Shown: positions 45,500-59,204, counted from the first letter of the stretch. The stretch: DNA of 64,000 nt from Strix aluco (GCF_031877795.1 NC_133934.1:23501716-23565715); one strand, 5' to 3'. Program-made: numbers and translations. Notes: generated from the sequence alone by a model not told the origin.

Positions 45500-48400
45500 G
45501 CACTAGTTTATGCATCTGTCATGGAATGTAGACTATAGGAAGAAAGCTGAGGATTATAAAAAAAAAAAAAAAAAAAAAAACAAACACCTTCAGACTCACA
45601 CTATTTGCTACAAGAAGAAAGTAGCCAGGACTTTCAATTACTGTTTCCAGTTCAACGTAAGTAAAGTCACTTAAAAGTACTGGGGTTTTTTTTGAAGTAC
45701 AATATATTTAGATCTCTGTTGTCTTGGAAAACTATTTGGGTCACTGAAGGTTTGTCCACAAATGTTTAAAAAAGATTAATTGTGATTTTATATAAATGTT
45801 GGTTTATTTCTGATGATGTTAGGAAGGCTTTTTGGTAAATGAAGGAAGAAGAATATTTTTGCTATTTTTTTCAAGATTTATGCTACTTAAGGACTTTTAA
45901 TTCACTCAATATAAATGATTCTTTTCAGTTGTCTTCCCTTTCAGTTTCTAGTTTACCACCATAATGCTGCAAAAACTACCTGAAAGTATTGCAAAGGGGT
46001 TTTCAAAATAAAACAAGATTTAATCAGTAGACACACATTGACTTTAGATGTCATAAAAATAATTCAATGCCAAATCAAATATTAACATACTTAGTTTGTC
46101 TGGGTAGGGCTGTACAGAGACAGTTTTTCAAAATTGTTTCAGAATAGGATGATTTTTTTTCTTTTTTCTGGTACTGAAAATAAGATTTATTACACTGGGA
46201 CTGATTTAGAGGTAAACATTAGCGTGCCTTGCCTTCAAACCTATGAATGCGCAGCAGCAGGTACCATAAGTAATAGAGTGTAAGAATTTTTCTCACACAG
46301 TTACTTTTTACCAATTTCATCAGTATAGAGGGAAGTCAAGCATAAATTTAATTCTGGATACTTACAATCAAGAACTGTCAACCATCAGAGGATTACTGCT
46401 TTCTAACAAGTACTGGTGTTACTTACTGAAGCTGTCTTAATAGCTCTTACAGAAATGTGTCTATAATAAATGACAAATTTATTAGAAATCGTGCAAAACA
46501 GTATTTTATCATTCTCTAACAACTTTATTTTGAAAATGGAAAATATTTTTTTGTATGATTTACCACTCCTATTTGAAGAAATGTCACACTAGAAAGAGAT
46601 TGCAAATAACTGTTTCCTTTTTCTTTGTAGGGAAAAATTCCTACTATTTTGGCTCTCTGAACCTCTGAAGATTTCCTTTTGTTACACACTTAAGCAGAAC
46701 TATTTTGATTAAATAGTTCTCAAGATAAGTACAATTATAATGCAGTAGAATTCTGAACAGTTTATTCTGAAGTGCAAATTGTTATTGTACAGGGTACATA
46801 AAATATCTGTTTCATAATGTGTGTTTCTATAAGGTGTCTATATGAGATGAGTATAATGTTGATTGTTCCTGACATCACTGAATTATAAATAATAAACTGA
46901 CAGCTAATTTGTTTGTTTGTCATGGAACAGCTGTATGAACATTTTAGTAATCTATGCTGCAGTAGTCTCTAGAAAAGAGAATATATTTGAAATTGTAATA
47001 GATTTAACTCTGCATGGGTATCTTTAGATTATCAGTAAAAGTATACACAAACAAAATTCCTAATGTGAAAATGTTATAGTAAAAGAGTTATATTCTTGCT
47101 TAATTCATACCCTAAAATCAGAAAAAAACAGCTTTAGAACAATTGAGATGTTAAGCATTGCTAGTGAGAAGGCTAATATTACTAATTCGTAACTTAATAC
47201 AAGGAGAAGTCATACACAACCTTCTATGTTGCTTACACTTGGTAATATTTGGTCCTAGGAGAAAAAAAAAAACAAACCCTAGGTCAAAAGATCAGTACTG
47301 TAGCATTTAAATATTTTGACGAACGCAAGAGTGCAAAAGACATAGTAATATTTTCTCTGAATTAGATGTTGACTTTCGAGAATTTATTTATTTATACATC
47401 TGTTTATTCTTAATATGCTTTACTGCCTTTGAAATTTTCAGCATCTTTGCCATACCTTTCTTGTGACTACTTTCATGACTGCTTAAACTAAACTGGTGGC
47501 ACATTTCTGCCAGATGTAATTAGTCTTTTAAAGTAAATATTACACAATTATATTTATGTGTTGTCTGTTCAGTTATTTTTAATACAGGGATAAAGCAGCA
47601 GCAAACTGAACATCAATCAGTACAGGCTGTGAAGTCAAAATGAGAAAAAACTGTTTGTAAAGATTTCTAAAAATGAGAAAGCAGTATATATAATTTTGAG
47701 GCACTAATGAAGCATCTTTAAAAATTCTTTTTAGATTTTTAGCTAGCAGTCTGTAAAATCTTGACTGAACTAAGCAAATTAAGACTAAAGCAACAGATAA
47801 ATGGCTAAGAAAGAGACTTTTAAGCACACTCAGGAGGAAACATACAAACAATAATCTGATTAGTTAACAGAGGAATCACTTATTCTTAGACAGTAAAATA
47901 ACAGTGGAGAAAATGCAACATAAAATATATTTTTGTGTCTAGAACCGGTAAATAAATAACTGATGAAATTTGCTGATTAGTCTTTATGGGGAGTGTTATG
48001 TTCTGTATTGCCGAAGTTAGAGTTGAATAATCTCTCTAAACTATATGTACACTTGACTTCACTAGGTGCATGAGCAGGTATTGCTTTCCATTAATGCTGT
48101 GCCAATAATAATTTCTGGTGTGAAAAGTGTACAAAAAAAGTTTCACCTAGAAAAAATAAAGATTTGACTTTCTTTCAGGTTTCACATTTCAGACTATGGT
48201 TTGGTGTTGGAACATTCTAGAAGGAAAAATTGAAATGTCTTGAGAACAACAAAATTAATATGTCTGTGTTTTATGAAGATACTTGTCTAAAAAATTTTGA
48301 AAAATACAACTAAAAAAAAATTTATAAATGGAAAACATATATTTATGGAGTAGTTCTGAAAGCAGGTCAGTATTTTTGTGTTAATTGTCATTTCCCAGAA

Positions 48401-48600
48401 ATTAACACAAGTTATGGATTTTTATAAAAAGGGAAGAAATATGTAAAAAAAACTGTTTATGAATTTTCTTCATATTTTCATTCTAGTCAAAGATCTAATC
48501 TGGAAGAAGATCTCACTCACACATCATATTGTGTGCTCTTGACAAGAAGACCTTCAGAACTGACGATAACTATAGGGTTAACACTACAAGAAAATTTTAT
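45500..48600. other. Unannotated AT-rich sequence with a poly(A) run
   Basis: Contains an uninterrupted run of 23 A at 45,558-45,580. I saw no retrocopy or SINE body before it. Otherwise no gene or repeat was recognised. Confidence 0.5.
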
Positions 48601-48795
48601 CTCCCTCCCTCCCTCCCTCCCTTCCTTCCTTCCTTCCTTCCTTCCTTCCTTCCTTCCTTCCTTCCTTCCTTCCTTCCTTCCTTCCTTCCTTCCTTCCTTC
48701 CTTCCTTCCTTCCTTCCTTCCTTCCTTCCTTCCTTCCTTCCTTCCTTCCTTCCTTCCTTCCTTCCTTCCTTCCTTCCTTCCTTCCTTCCTTCCTT
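48601..48795 (+). repeat. (CCTT)n microsatellite, 195 bp
   Basis: About five CTCC units followed by more than 40 perfect CTTC units. Long Ser-Leu-Pro-Phe or Lys-Glu-Gly-Arg open frames across it on either strand are artefacts of a stop-free tetranucleotide. Confidence 0.98.
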
Positions 48796-51700
48796 CTGGC
48801 TGCTAGTGTAAGTCCTCAAAAATCACATAGTTCCAAAGTGCTAACTTTGACTTTCTTCATATCTGTGACAAGTAAGATGTCACTATGGTCACCAGGATTT
48901 CCATCACACTACTGTCTCTAGTCCCAAATGTACTGTAAAGAACTGTGAACATCGTCATGGTTACAGTTGTTTATTGCTACCTTGCTTTCCAGCTCATACT
49001 TGCTTAATCTAGTCAGAGCTGGACAAATGTAGCCATGGTCTCATTTGTCTGGGCAGTGCTCTTGGGTAGGCTTTACCTTGTGACAGATGATGTGCATTGA
49101 TTCAAGTCAGAACTTTCTGAAATATAGATAAAATGACAGAGATGTCATGGGGAATGTCACATAGAGAGAAATCATATTTATTTAATGTATGTTGAAAGTA
49201 TCCTTAAACTTTTGAGACAGTTTTCCAGACTGCAATGAGTAATGAAAGATGGCAAGTTATACAAAGTAGAATGTGGTGAAATGGCTGCAGTGAAAATTAT
49301 ATTTCAAAGGAGAATATGCCAACTACTAAAGGCAGTAGTAAAACTAAACATGAAGATTTACTTCAGAAAAAAACCCAGAAGAAATAACTACGAAGACATC
49401 AAAACAAAGGTATTGGGCTGATTCCTGAAGTAACTAGGAGGAATATGATGACTTGTGAAATGTAGGCCGGGCAGCATCATTTAATGGTTCGTACTGACCT
49501 TGAACTTTGGTGAGTTGAAACCATTGCTTGGTCAGTATTTTAACTACCTGAGCATATTTTTTTTCATGTTATTTGAACTGCTCAAATGGTGAGATACTTA
49601 TTGGCTGAGAACCCGAGGCTTTTTCTTCCCCCCAGACTTTCATGAAGCTTTTTCATTGCACATGGATAGTTACTCAGTTACTCTTTGCTTAGCTAATCCT
49701 ATTTTGAAAGGCACAAGTAAGTTTGCTTTTACTGTAATGTCCTTCAAGACACAACAGTTTTTAATATAGCTGAATGCTTTTATTTACACCACATCCTTCA
49801 AAATGCACAGTGGTAGAGAAAGTGACAGGATTTCCCCCTGCAAGATTCACTAGTTTATTCAATTAAAACATTCGCATACAGTTTGTAATGTTCATGTGTT
49901 ATTGGAGTTTAATGTACCAGAACTCTTTGTTAACAGGAAGAGGAGTCAGTGAAGGTTTTTCTTCTGCTACAAAGAAAATATTTCTTAAGTGGAAAAAAAA
50001 GAAAATGAGAGATTAAGAATCCTGATTTCTTTCTCATGTCAGGCCATACCAAAACAGATTTATTTCAATTTCACTTGTCCTTCACTCCTTTCCTTCTAAC
50101 GCGTCACCATTTTCCTTCTGACCCCCATAGGATTAAAGTCTCTTTTTACTTGACCAAACAAGAATAGTGAAAAAAATAATTTATAATAGGTTTAAATTAA
50201 TTAACTGAGCAATAAGAGGTAATGCTTGAGTCACTTCACAAATATTTCTGTTATAAAACAGGAGTATTATCAAAGGTCAAAGACTCCTTTGGATGAAAAT
50301 CAAATGTAACTAAAATAGTTATGATCTTACAGTAGCTCTTTTTAATTTTTAATTTTTTTCTGCTTGCCTATTCTGACTCTAGTGCATCTGGGAATACACT
50401 AAAGAGAAAACAGTTTCCTTTATTCCCCTTCCTTTAGCTGTCTGACAGCTCCTTCAACACATCCCTCACCACAACAGCTGTTCATCAGCATTTTTAAGTC
50501 CATTTCTGGCTTTGGTGATTTTGTAATGGGGAGTTGAAAAAGTTTTTAACCTGACGTTTTTCTATCCTTTTTCATAATGTTCCATACATATATGAGAGTG
50601 CCATCCTCAGCTTCTGTTGCTGAAGAGGTAAGAGTAACTAGTTATGCTGGCAACAAAGTTAAAAACTGAGACCACTGCTCCCTTTTTTGACTTCCATTGA
50701 ATCATTGAATGACCTTGAGTAATTTTTCTATCTTTTCTGTGATCCTGATTTATTTAAAATGTGTATTTTTAAGCCAGGGAAAAAGCCAAGAATATATGTG
50801 TGTATGCATGTATGCATCAACTTATCTATCTATATATGAGTGCATGAATATATATATCTGTACACATACAGAGATATATATATGCGCACACATACATACA
50901 CACATATACAAATATAATATTCATTACAAAATCAAAGGAGCTATTATTATGATCAATATGATTATCCATTCTCTTCTTTGCAGGCTCTCAGGAGGGCTGC
51001 CTGTCCTTATTTGGCTATTGCAAATCAATATTCCTCAGTAGTATTGCTATTACGTGGCAGTTAATTATTCCCCAAATAATATCCCAATCTAAATACAGTG
51101 TAGTGTTAAGCATTGTAAAAAGAAAACAAGCAAACAAGCAAACAAGCAAATTTAATTCAATATTACACTGTGATAAGTAATATATTTCTATGTTGTCAGT
51201 TTAACAAGGTGAGCAGTTATGACTTGAGATTACCTATGAGATCAATAATGTAAGAGATTGTTCTTTTGTCGTAGTGTTATGCTGGAAGTTTTTTCTTTCA
51301 GCAGCAAAACCAACAAAAAACCTAGAGAACCTAAATTACACTAACCTTTTCTAAAGTTATTCCTTTTTAATGCAAGGAAGAACCAGCATGACCTTTTAGT
51401 TTCTTTTCTGAGAATACAAATTAGATAGCTTAGATGGTGTTTTACTATAGTCTGATGTCTACTGAAGAATATTTTCCATTTTTCAACCAGTTTCTGTGGA
51501 AGAGGTTTAATTATTTCATTTTAACTCTATTTTCTTCAAGAGAAATATTTTTTTTGTCTAATTTCCTCTATAGTGAGGGCTGTTTGTTACAAAATGCCTA
51601 TATGAAGTCTTAATGGCTTACCATCAGAAAAACAAGTTAAAAGCATGTTGGCTGCCAATTCTAATTTACCTGTAACTCTCTCTCTAAAAGGGTAAATATT

Positions 51701-52982
51701 AAACTCTCACAGGGTAAATATAGCATCATCAGATGCTATAAATTAACAGTGAGGAACTAAAAGTTAAATATGCCATTTTCAGGCATATGACTGCAAGAAT
51801 TTCATTATATATTTATGCCAGAAAGAACAAGATTCATAGAATTGGGCTCATAACCTTACATCCCAAGAATTAAAAAATTAAGACTAAATTAAACTTTGTC
51901 TTTGTACTAGAGAAACAGCTATCCTTGATATCAAGGACCACAGTCCATTTACACAGAAAGACTACAAATTATGTAACTGAGATTCATGGTGTCCCTCCTG
52001 GCTGCTCCAGGAGAAATGTATTACCATCTCCCATGGGTCATGTTAGATCTGAACAGCCTCATGTTAAGGCTTTCTTAAATAGTAACAGAATAAAAAATGC
52101 TCATGCATAGTGTAATTGAGATTTTATGACTGGCAGAATTTCATGCTGTTTTTAAATTACTACATGTTCCATAATGCCTGTAAGTGATAGCCTTTTAAAT
52201 GGTGTACTACAAATGACAGACATCTAGATTCCTAGGTTCTGTACTTAGAGGTTGAAAATCCTCCTTTATAGGATTTTAGACAAACATTTTTCTCTTCCCT
52301 TTATCAATAAACATATACCTGCATTCCAACCGTTTTGGGAAAATTCTTCAAAAGTGACTAAAGAGAAAAGGCTTTCTTTGTTTTGAAGAACAGATTTAGT
52401 AGGAGCTAAAATTTTTTCTTTTCTACTGTCACTTTTTTCCCCCCTAAACAAATTGCAGGTTTCACAGTTTCCTTAATTTGTATTTAATGAGAATAATATC
52501 ATATAATGATAATTTTGGTTTGTTTTCATTCAAGTTACTAATTAATAACACATGGGGAAACACCTGTCTCCTTTGCAATCACCTTACTGTCTGAATGACT
52601 TAATTCAGATGATCTTTGTACTTTATTTCTCTCTAATACTTCTTCAATTAATTACTTTTAATCTTGTATCATGTATGGAGGGTGCTTTTAAGGGGTAAGA
52701 CCCTCAGCTAGGGTTAAACACATAGTCACTTTTTCACGTCAACCACAGACATCTTTTGTGTTTTTCTGTAAGTCTATTGAGGTAGGATTTATCTCAGTTA
52801 ACTTTAGACTCCTAAATTCAGTCAACAGAGACAGTGGAAAGAAGGTCCAGGGGGCAATTTGCCCTGTACTAATTAATGACATAAGAAAGGAAATGATGAT
52901 TTTTGTGTGAAGGTCTCTATCTCTCTCAATTGATGATGAGAAAAACATTGATGACTACCTGACTTTTAAATGACTTTTAATA
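48796..52982. other. Unannotated AT-rich sequence with simple repeats
   Basis: No gene recognised. It contains an impure (TATG/CACA)-type run at 50,793-50,920 and a small (AAGC)(AAAC) repeat at 51,124-51,150. Confidence 0.5.
50793..50920. repeat. Impure TA/TG/CA-rich simple repeat
   Basis: Alternating runs of TGTATG, TATCTA, ATATAT and CACACATA. It could form alternative DNA structures. No array of one unit dominates. Confidence 0.6.
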
Positions 52983-53186
52983 TGAGAGTGGTGAGACACT
53001 GGAACAGGTTGCCCAGAGAAGCTGTGGATGCCCCCTCCCTGGAAGTGTTCAAGGCCAGGTTGGACGGGGCTTTGAGCAACTCGATCTAGTGGAAGGTGTC
53101 CCTGCACATGGCAGGGGGGTTGGATCTAGATGATCATGAAGGTTCCTTCCAACCCAAACCATTCTATTATTATATGATTCTATGGG
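52983..53186 (+). mobile_element. CR1 LINE 3' fragment
   Basis: About 200 bp of a CR1 3' end: the last coding block (CACTGGAACAGGTTGCCCAG, GAAGTGTTCAAGGCCAGGTT), the 3' UTR (GGCAGGGGGGTTGGATCTAG) and the tail ATATGATTCTATGGG. It is severely 5'-truncated. Sequence quality suggests a moderately young copy. Confidence 0.92.
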
Positions 53187-54985
53187 TCTGATCCTTCAGT
53201 TTAGCTTAATTTTTTAAGGAACATGAGTATTGATCAAGCAAAACAACATTCTCCCAGCTTGGAATCAAAAGATGAGAGAGATATTTTGAAGAAACTCATG
53301 ACTTGTGTCTCAGCACTTCTTCTGTAAAATGGTGGTATTTTTCCCTACTAGCACAAAAGAATTGTTAATGAAAATTTATAATAATGATTAGGCAATCAGA
53401 ATTACAGTAAAAAAAGACATAAAACCACCTTGATATGCATAATCAATTTTCTTCTAAGATTGAGTTTATTTTTTACCTATTCTTAATAACTATTCTATCT
53501 TACTACCTCTCGTTTCATATTTGCAGTAAGATTTTAACATCAAGCAAAGTTTACATAAATATTTCAATTCATAAAAAATTATAAAGTTAGTAGCTCTTAT
53601 TCCTGTATGTTTCTTTAGAACATAATTAAAATTTTTAGTAATTCACCACTGTGATGTCATAATTAAATATTTTTATTAGCACTTTTTTCTTAGTTTACTT
53701 TTGTTATGAAAACTTTCTCTTGTGCTAGGGTAATAAGTGATTCAGATATGTCTGGGAAATATCTGAGAATCATAATGATCACCCAATTTTATTCTTGAAC
53801 CATCTACTGAAATATTTCTCACGGTTACATTAGTTACATTGTAGGAACCACCAAACTGACATTATGTTTTATATCCAAGGTAAAGTACAAACTTGGATAT
53901 TTCAATAGAAAGTTGCTCTTAAAAAAACAAAATAATAACATTTTTATAAAATCAGAACTGAAATAGATAGGTTCTTCCTTTCAGCTTACCTACCTGGGCT
54001 TTACCTCCCATCTCTAAAGTGTTCAAAAATTGTTGTAGTATGTGAACAGGTTCTGATGAACATACATTCAGAAAGTTTATGAACAATTTGTCAGACACGT
54101 TTATTTAGCTTTGCCATACACAATATATCTTTACTGTATAACTAAAAGGTATTGCCTAACAATATTTTATAGAAGAAAATGTTATATTTCATCTAGATTT
54201 TTTTGTCTTTTAAAAATTTTGTGTTCAGCAATCATTACATCCTGACCATTTTATTTATATATTTTTTTTTTTTAATAGAAGCCCTCCCTACACTTTAAGT
54301 TAAAAAAGCAGGATTCAACAAAATATAAATCATTACTATCATGCCCTAATATCTGACAGAATGTTCAGAACCTGAAAAAAAACCCCCAACCCACAACACA
54401 ACAAAAAAGCAAAACCACTGTCTTCCATATATCGTTACATTTAGGTGAAAGAACTGAAAAAGAGGACTTACATAGTTCCATTTAGCCTTCTGTTTTTTGT
54501 ATCTCATCCTGCTTCAAGATTTGTGCCATACATTAAAAAAGGACAAGAAGCAAATAGCCATGAGATACATATCAGGGATATAATGTAAAATTATAATAGA
54601 TATTAGAAAATATTAAGGGGGTTTAATTGGATTCAGTTCAAAGACCATGTCCAGAATTTTATTTCCATTAGTTATGGAGGAATATTCTAGCTTTTGAAAA
54701 GAACAAAGTTCATCAGATATTTAAGATGTAACAATTTTCATCATCTTTATGGATCTGGAATTTCAATGTCTAATAAAATTGTTTTTCTTGTTATTCCTTC
54801 AGTTTTGAAGGAAAGTTCTTAAACTTTTTAAGCTACTGCTCTTCAGCAAATTCAGTAACTGAATGTAAATGCAAACCCATCACTTCTGCAGACGTGCCTA
54901 GAAACAGGTGTTATTAGAACTCTGTACTAAATTACCCATTAATAAACTATAAGGGAATGTGGAATGTGAGAGCATCTGCTTCATT
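53187..54985. other. Unannotated AT-rich sequence
   Basis: No recognised gene or repeat. Confidence 0.5.
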
Positions 54986-54989
54986 TAGG

Positions 54990-55410
54990 TTATCAGATCA
55001 ACGACCTTTCCAGTTCAAAGGGAGTCAAAGTGATAAATGAACCAGACACAGACACAAATCTGACAGGCAAGTGATAAGGGAGGGAAACAACTGAAGACGA
55101 ATATTCTTGAAATGGTTTCTTAATGGAAGAAACCACAGGCATAACTTTGGCGAGGGTCAGCCTGGACTCTGTGGCTGACAAGAAGGGGGAGGCAGGAAAA
55201 CACAAGTATTAAGGATATTTGAGGGTGGTTGTGGCACTGTGCAAAAATTACTAAGGAATGTTTAGGGAAAGGTCAAAGGGAGAGAAAAAGGAGGGAACCA
55301 TGGACTAAAAAGGGAGGGGAAACTGATAAGAGGAGGGATAAGAGGGCCAATTGTGTGTATGCAACAGCCAGTCAGTACATTTGTCTGACAAAGCCCTATG
55401 CTTAATCATC
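54990..55410 (+). repeat. Possible relative of the unclassified LTR-like repeat
   Basis: The stretch 55,110-55,190 (GAAACCACAGGCATAACTTT, GCCTGGACT) resembles the start of the repeat at 33.85-35.2 kb in the opposite orientation. The rest is purine-rich (AGGGAGAGAAAAAGGAGGG) with weaker similarity. It lies directly upstream of a CR1 and might instead be CR1 5' sequence. Confidence 0.35.
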
Positions 55411-55429
55411 ACACAGGCTTGCCAGGCTT

Positions 55430-58217
55430 GTGAAGAGGCCTTTAAATGAAAGTTGTCAGGGGAGAGGAACCCACTCCTACCAGCTTAATGCCGGTGCCAT
55501 CAATAGATGCCCAGAGCCTGGAGAGGGGTCACAGATCAGTAGGAGGGCACTGGAAGAGCAGCATAAAGGAATTCCAGCCAGCAAGTCAGCTTCACCAGGG
55601 GCCCAACCTAAATGCCTCTATGCAAATGCACATAGCATGGGGAATGAACAAGAAGATCTAGAGACATGCACACGCCTGCAGGATTACTACCTTATTGGCA
55701 TCACAGAGACATGGTGGGATGTCTCCTATGACTGAAGTGTTGGAGTGGAAGGATACAGGCTATTTGGGAGGGGAGACAAGGAGGGGGTGCTGCCTTCTAT
55801 GTTAATGACCACCTGAGGTGTATGGAGCTCTGCCTGGGGATGGATGAGGAGTCAACCAAGAGTTTATGGGTCAGGATTAAAGCAAAGTCAGGGACAGGGG
55901 ACATTATAGCGGGGATCTACTACAGGCCACCCAACCAGGAAGACTGAGTGGATGAGGCCCTCTACAGAAAGATAGGAACATCCTCACATTCAGAATCCCT
56001 GGTCTTCATGGGGGACTTTAACCATCCTGATATCTGTTGAAGGGGGAACACAGCGGGACATAAGTGATCCAGGAGGTTTCTGGAATGCATTAATAACTTC
56101 CATCTCCAGAAGCCAATGAGGAGAGGTGTTATGCTGGACCTTGTTCTCAGCAACAAGGAGGGGCTGGTGGGGAGTGTGAAGCTCAAGGGCAGCCTTGGTT
56201 GCAGTCACCATGAAATGGTGGAGTTCAAGATCCTTAGGACTGCGAAGAGGGCGCACAGCAAGATCACTACCCAGGACTTCAGGAGAGCAGATTTTGGCCT
56301 CTTCAGGGATCTCCTTGGCAGAGTAACATGGGATAAAGCCCTGGAGGGAAGATAGCCCCAAGAAAGCTGGTTAGTATTCAAGGATCATCTCCTTCAAGCT
56401 CAGGACTGATGCATCCCAATAAAGAGGAAGTCAGGTAAAAACACGAGGAGGCCTGCCTGGATGAACAAGGAGCTCCTGGACAAGCTCAAACACAATAATG
56501 GAAGCCTACAGAGGGTGGAAGCAAGGGCAGATAGCCTGGAAGGAATACAGAAAAATAGCCTGAGCAGCCAGGGTTCAGGTTAGGAAAGTTAAAGGCCTGA
56601 TACAATTCAATCTGACCAGGGATGTCAAGGGCAAAAAGAAAAGCTTCTATAGGTATGGCAGTGATAAAGGAAGACTAGGAAAATTGTAGGCCCTCTCGAG
56701 AAGGAAGCAGAAGACCTGTTACTCAGGATATGGGGAAGGCTGAGGTACTCAACAGCTTTTTTGTCTTGGTCTTCACTGGCAAGGGCTCTAGCCACACTAC
56801 CAAAGACACAAAAAGCAAAGACAGGGACTGGGAGAATGAAGAACCACCCATTGTAGGAGAAGATCACGCTTGAGACCATCTAAAGAATCTGAAAGTGAAC
56901 AAGTCCATGGGACCTGATGAGATGAAACTACAGGTCCTGAGGGATCTGGCGGATTAAGTGGCTAAACCAACTGAGAAGTTGTGGCAGTCTGGTGAAGTTC
57001 GCGCTGACTGGAAAAGATGAAACATAACCCCCATTTTTCAAAAGGGAAATAAAGAGGACCTGGGGAATTATAGACCAGTAAGTCTCACCTCTGCCCAGCA
57101 AGATCATGGAGCAGATCTTCCTAGAAAATATGCTAGGGCACACTGAAAATAAGAAGGTGACTGGTGACAGCCAATATGGCTTCACTAAGGGCAAACTGTG
57201 CCTGACAAATCTCATGGCCTTCTACAACAGGGTTCCAATGTTGGTGGACAAGGGAAGAGCAATTGACGTCATCTACCTGGACTTGTGCAAAGCTTTGACA
57301 CTTTTCCACTTGACATCCTTGTCTCTAAATTGAAGAGACATGGATTTGATGGATGGACTGCTTGGTGGATAAGGAACTGGCTGGATGGTTGCACTCAAAG
57401 TGTTGTGGTCAATGGTTCCATGTCCAAGTGGAGAGCAGTGACGAGTTGTATTCCTCAAGGGTCAGTACTGGGACCAGTGCTGTTTAACATCTTTGTTTGA
57501 CACATGATGTTGTGGTTGAACTCGGCTGGTAGCCAACTACCATGTGGCCAGATGTTTACTTCCCCCCACCCCCACCCCCCAGTGAAATAGGGGAGGGGCA
57601 AAAAAAAGAAATTCATGGGTTGAATTAAATAATTAAGTAATAGTAACAAAATAACAGTAACAATAGTAAGTTCAAATGGGTAATATACAATACAGTTGCT
57701 CACCGACCACCGACTGGTGCGCAGCCCGCCCCCAGCAGCGATCCCAACGACACCAAAAATCCTGCCGCGCCGACTGGGAAACCAGAAATGAGAGAGCATG
57801 CATCTCTTTATATACTGAGCATGACATCACATGATGTGGAATATTCCAATGATCGATCTGGGACCGGCCCTCCAGTTCTGCTCCCTCTCAGCCCAAGGAA
57901 AGTTAACTCTATCCTGGCTGAAACCAGGACACATGGACAGTGAGATTGAATGCACCCTCAACAAGTTCAACGATGACGCCAAACTGTGTGGTGCTGTCAT
58001 ACTGGAGGGAAGGGATGCCATCCAGAGGGACCTTGACAGGCTTGAGAGGTGGGCCCTTGTAAGTCTCTTGAAGTTCAACAAGGCCAAGTGGAAGGTCCTG
58101 CACGTGGATTGGGACAATCCCGAGCACAAATACAGGCTGGGCAACGAGTGGACTGAGAGCAGCCCTGAGGAGAAGGACCTGGGGGTACTAGTGAATGGAA
58201 AACTAAATATGTGCTAG
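55430..58217 (+). pseudogene. CR1 ORF2 (endonuclease-reverse transcriptase), broken
   Basis: The endonuclease start is clear at 55,610-55,730 (CLYANAHSMGNEQEDLETCT, LIGITETWWD), followed by a stop at 55,733. Later endonuclease blocks include RRGVMLDLVLSNKEGLVG near 56,116. RT blocks are [20 protein letters not shown] (57,170-57,230), [24 protein letters not shown], then [16 protein letters not shown] ending at 57,500. The LTR lies directly at the catalytic FVDD box. On the far side coding resumes with DSEIECTLNKF and PEEKDLGVLVNGKLNM. Stops and shifts are frequent in between. Confidence 0.85.
57508..57931 (-). mobile_element. Solo ERV LTR inside CR1, 424 bp
   Basis: On the minus strand it starts TGTCCTGGTTTCAGCCAGGA and ends GAGTTCAACCACAACA. 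CATGA before and CATGG after form a 5-bp TSD with one mismatch. Same group as the LTRs at 8.4 and 29.1 kb. A TATA-like CTTTATATACTGAG (plus strand) is near 57,810. Confidence 0.88.
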
Positions 58218-58311
58218 CAATGTGTGCTTGCATCCCAGAACATCAGCTGTATGCTGGGCTGCATCAATAGAGCATGTGCATGCTTGTGAACCTAGAGAGT
58301 AAGTGAATGTG

Positions 58312-59122
58312 TGTGAGAGACGAGAAACCAGGCCTGTGAGAAACTAAGAAAAACAGTCTGAGAAAGCAAAAGTTGAGGCTGATCAAAGAAATGCCTCAAA
58401 CACTCGCAAGACAAAACTATGAGTCACAGGGTGCATTCTGTGGAGGTCGAAGCTGATAAGGCTGCCCGAATAACACAAGATGGGACTGGAGGAGGGAGCC
58501 CTGTGAAGACAGGACGGCTCTGCTCTGGTGCACCTGGCCAAAACTTCAAGGGCCATCTGTCCGGTGAATGACCTTTGCTTCATTATCCACGAAATGCATA
58601 TTAAAGTTAACACCCCTCAATATGCTAACGAGGGCTAACATGATCATGCTAATTACATCATCCCATGAAACACCTCACCCCTCCCCGTACATGGGATACG
58701 TAGGTATGGGGGTCGACCTAGGGGATGGACCCAAGGAAAGTGGGTATAAATCAAGAAGGGAAGAGGGGGGGGGCCCCGAGGAGAGAGAGTGCAGTGAAGC
58801 GAAGAAGACGGATGCCAGTGAAAAAGACGGATGTCTCCTGTGCCTCTCGGAACCCTCGTCGGCAGGATCAGCGCAGAAACCCAGACCGGTGATCTGTATT
58901 TCCCCATTCCCTCTATCTCCCTCTTTTCCCTTTCCTATTAAGAAATGCAAGGCATATTATATTGCTTGCCACAACTTGCTATATACTTAGCCAACTATCG
59001 TGTGTTCAATTAGTACATTGTGAGTAGTTAATAAATGTTTAGACTTGGAGACTTGTTGTCCGCTCCATTGGGGATTTGCGAATCTGAGTCACTTGTCCCC
59101 CTCGTCTGAGCGGGACGTGACA
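58312..59122 (+). mobile_element. Solo ERV LTR, about 811 bp
   Basis: Starts TGTGAGAGACGAGAAACCAG and ends CTGAGCGGGACGTGACA. It has a TATA box (GGTATAAATC near 58,744) and AATAAA near 59,031. The U5-like end contains TGTTGTCCGCTCCATTGGGG. ATGTG precedes and follows it, a 5-bp TSD, though the start is ambiguous by two or four bases because of a TG run. It is a different family from the TGTCCTGG LTRs. Confidence 0.82.
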
Positions 59123-59204
59123 ATGTGTGTGTGTATTTTCACTAGTGAACATTAGTCTTGATTAGACAGATAGCAGGAAAGGTACTTGGCTATTTGTAAT
59201 TATG

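Larger units (their letters stand above)
55425..58270 (+). mobile_element. CR1 LINE with endonuclease and RT, split by an LTR
   Basis: The longest CR1 here. It includes sequence upstream of ORF2, the endonuclease domain, the RT domain and part of the thumb. It is interrupted at 57,508-57,931 by a minus-strand LTR. Near 58,270 it stops without 3' UTR or tail, unusual for CR1, which normally keeps its 3' end; a later deletion or rearrangement is likely. Confidence 0.85.

Noticed and set aside
45558..45580. A23 run as the tail of a processed pseudogene
   Set aside because: No upstream coding or SINE-like body and no flanking duplication could be seen.
48517..48921. Open frames encoding Ser-Leu-Pro-Phe or Lys-Glu-Gly-Arg repeats
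   Set aside because: They are translations of a stop-free tetranucleotide microsatellite on both strands.
51719..51740. Small hairpin TATAGCATC-ATCA-GATGCTATA
   Set aside because: A 9-bp stem is expected by chance in 64 kb and has no context.
54993..55205. 70-codon minus-strand frame resembling a frame at 34,980-35,198
   Set aside because: The similarity is real at DNA level but belongs to a shared repeat; there is no sign that either is protein coding.
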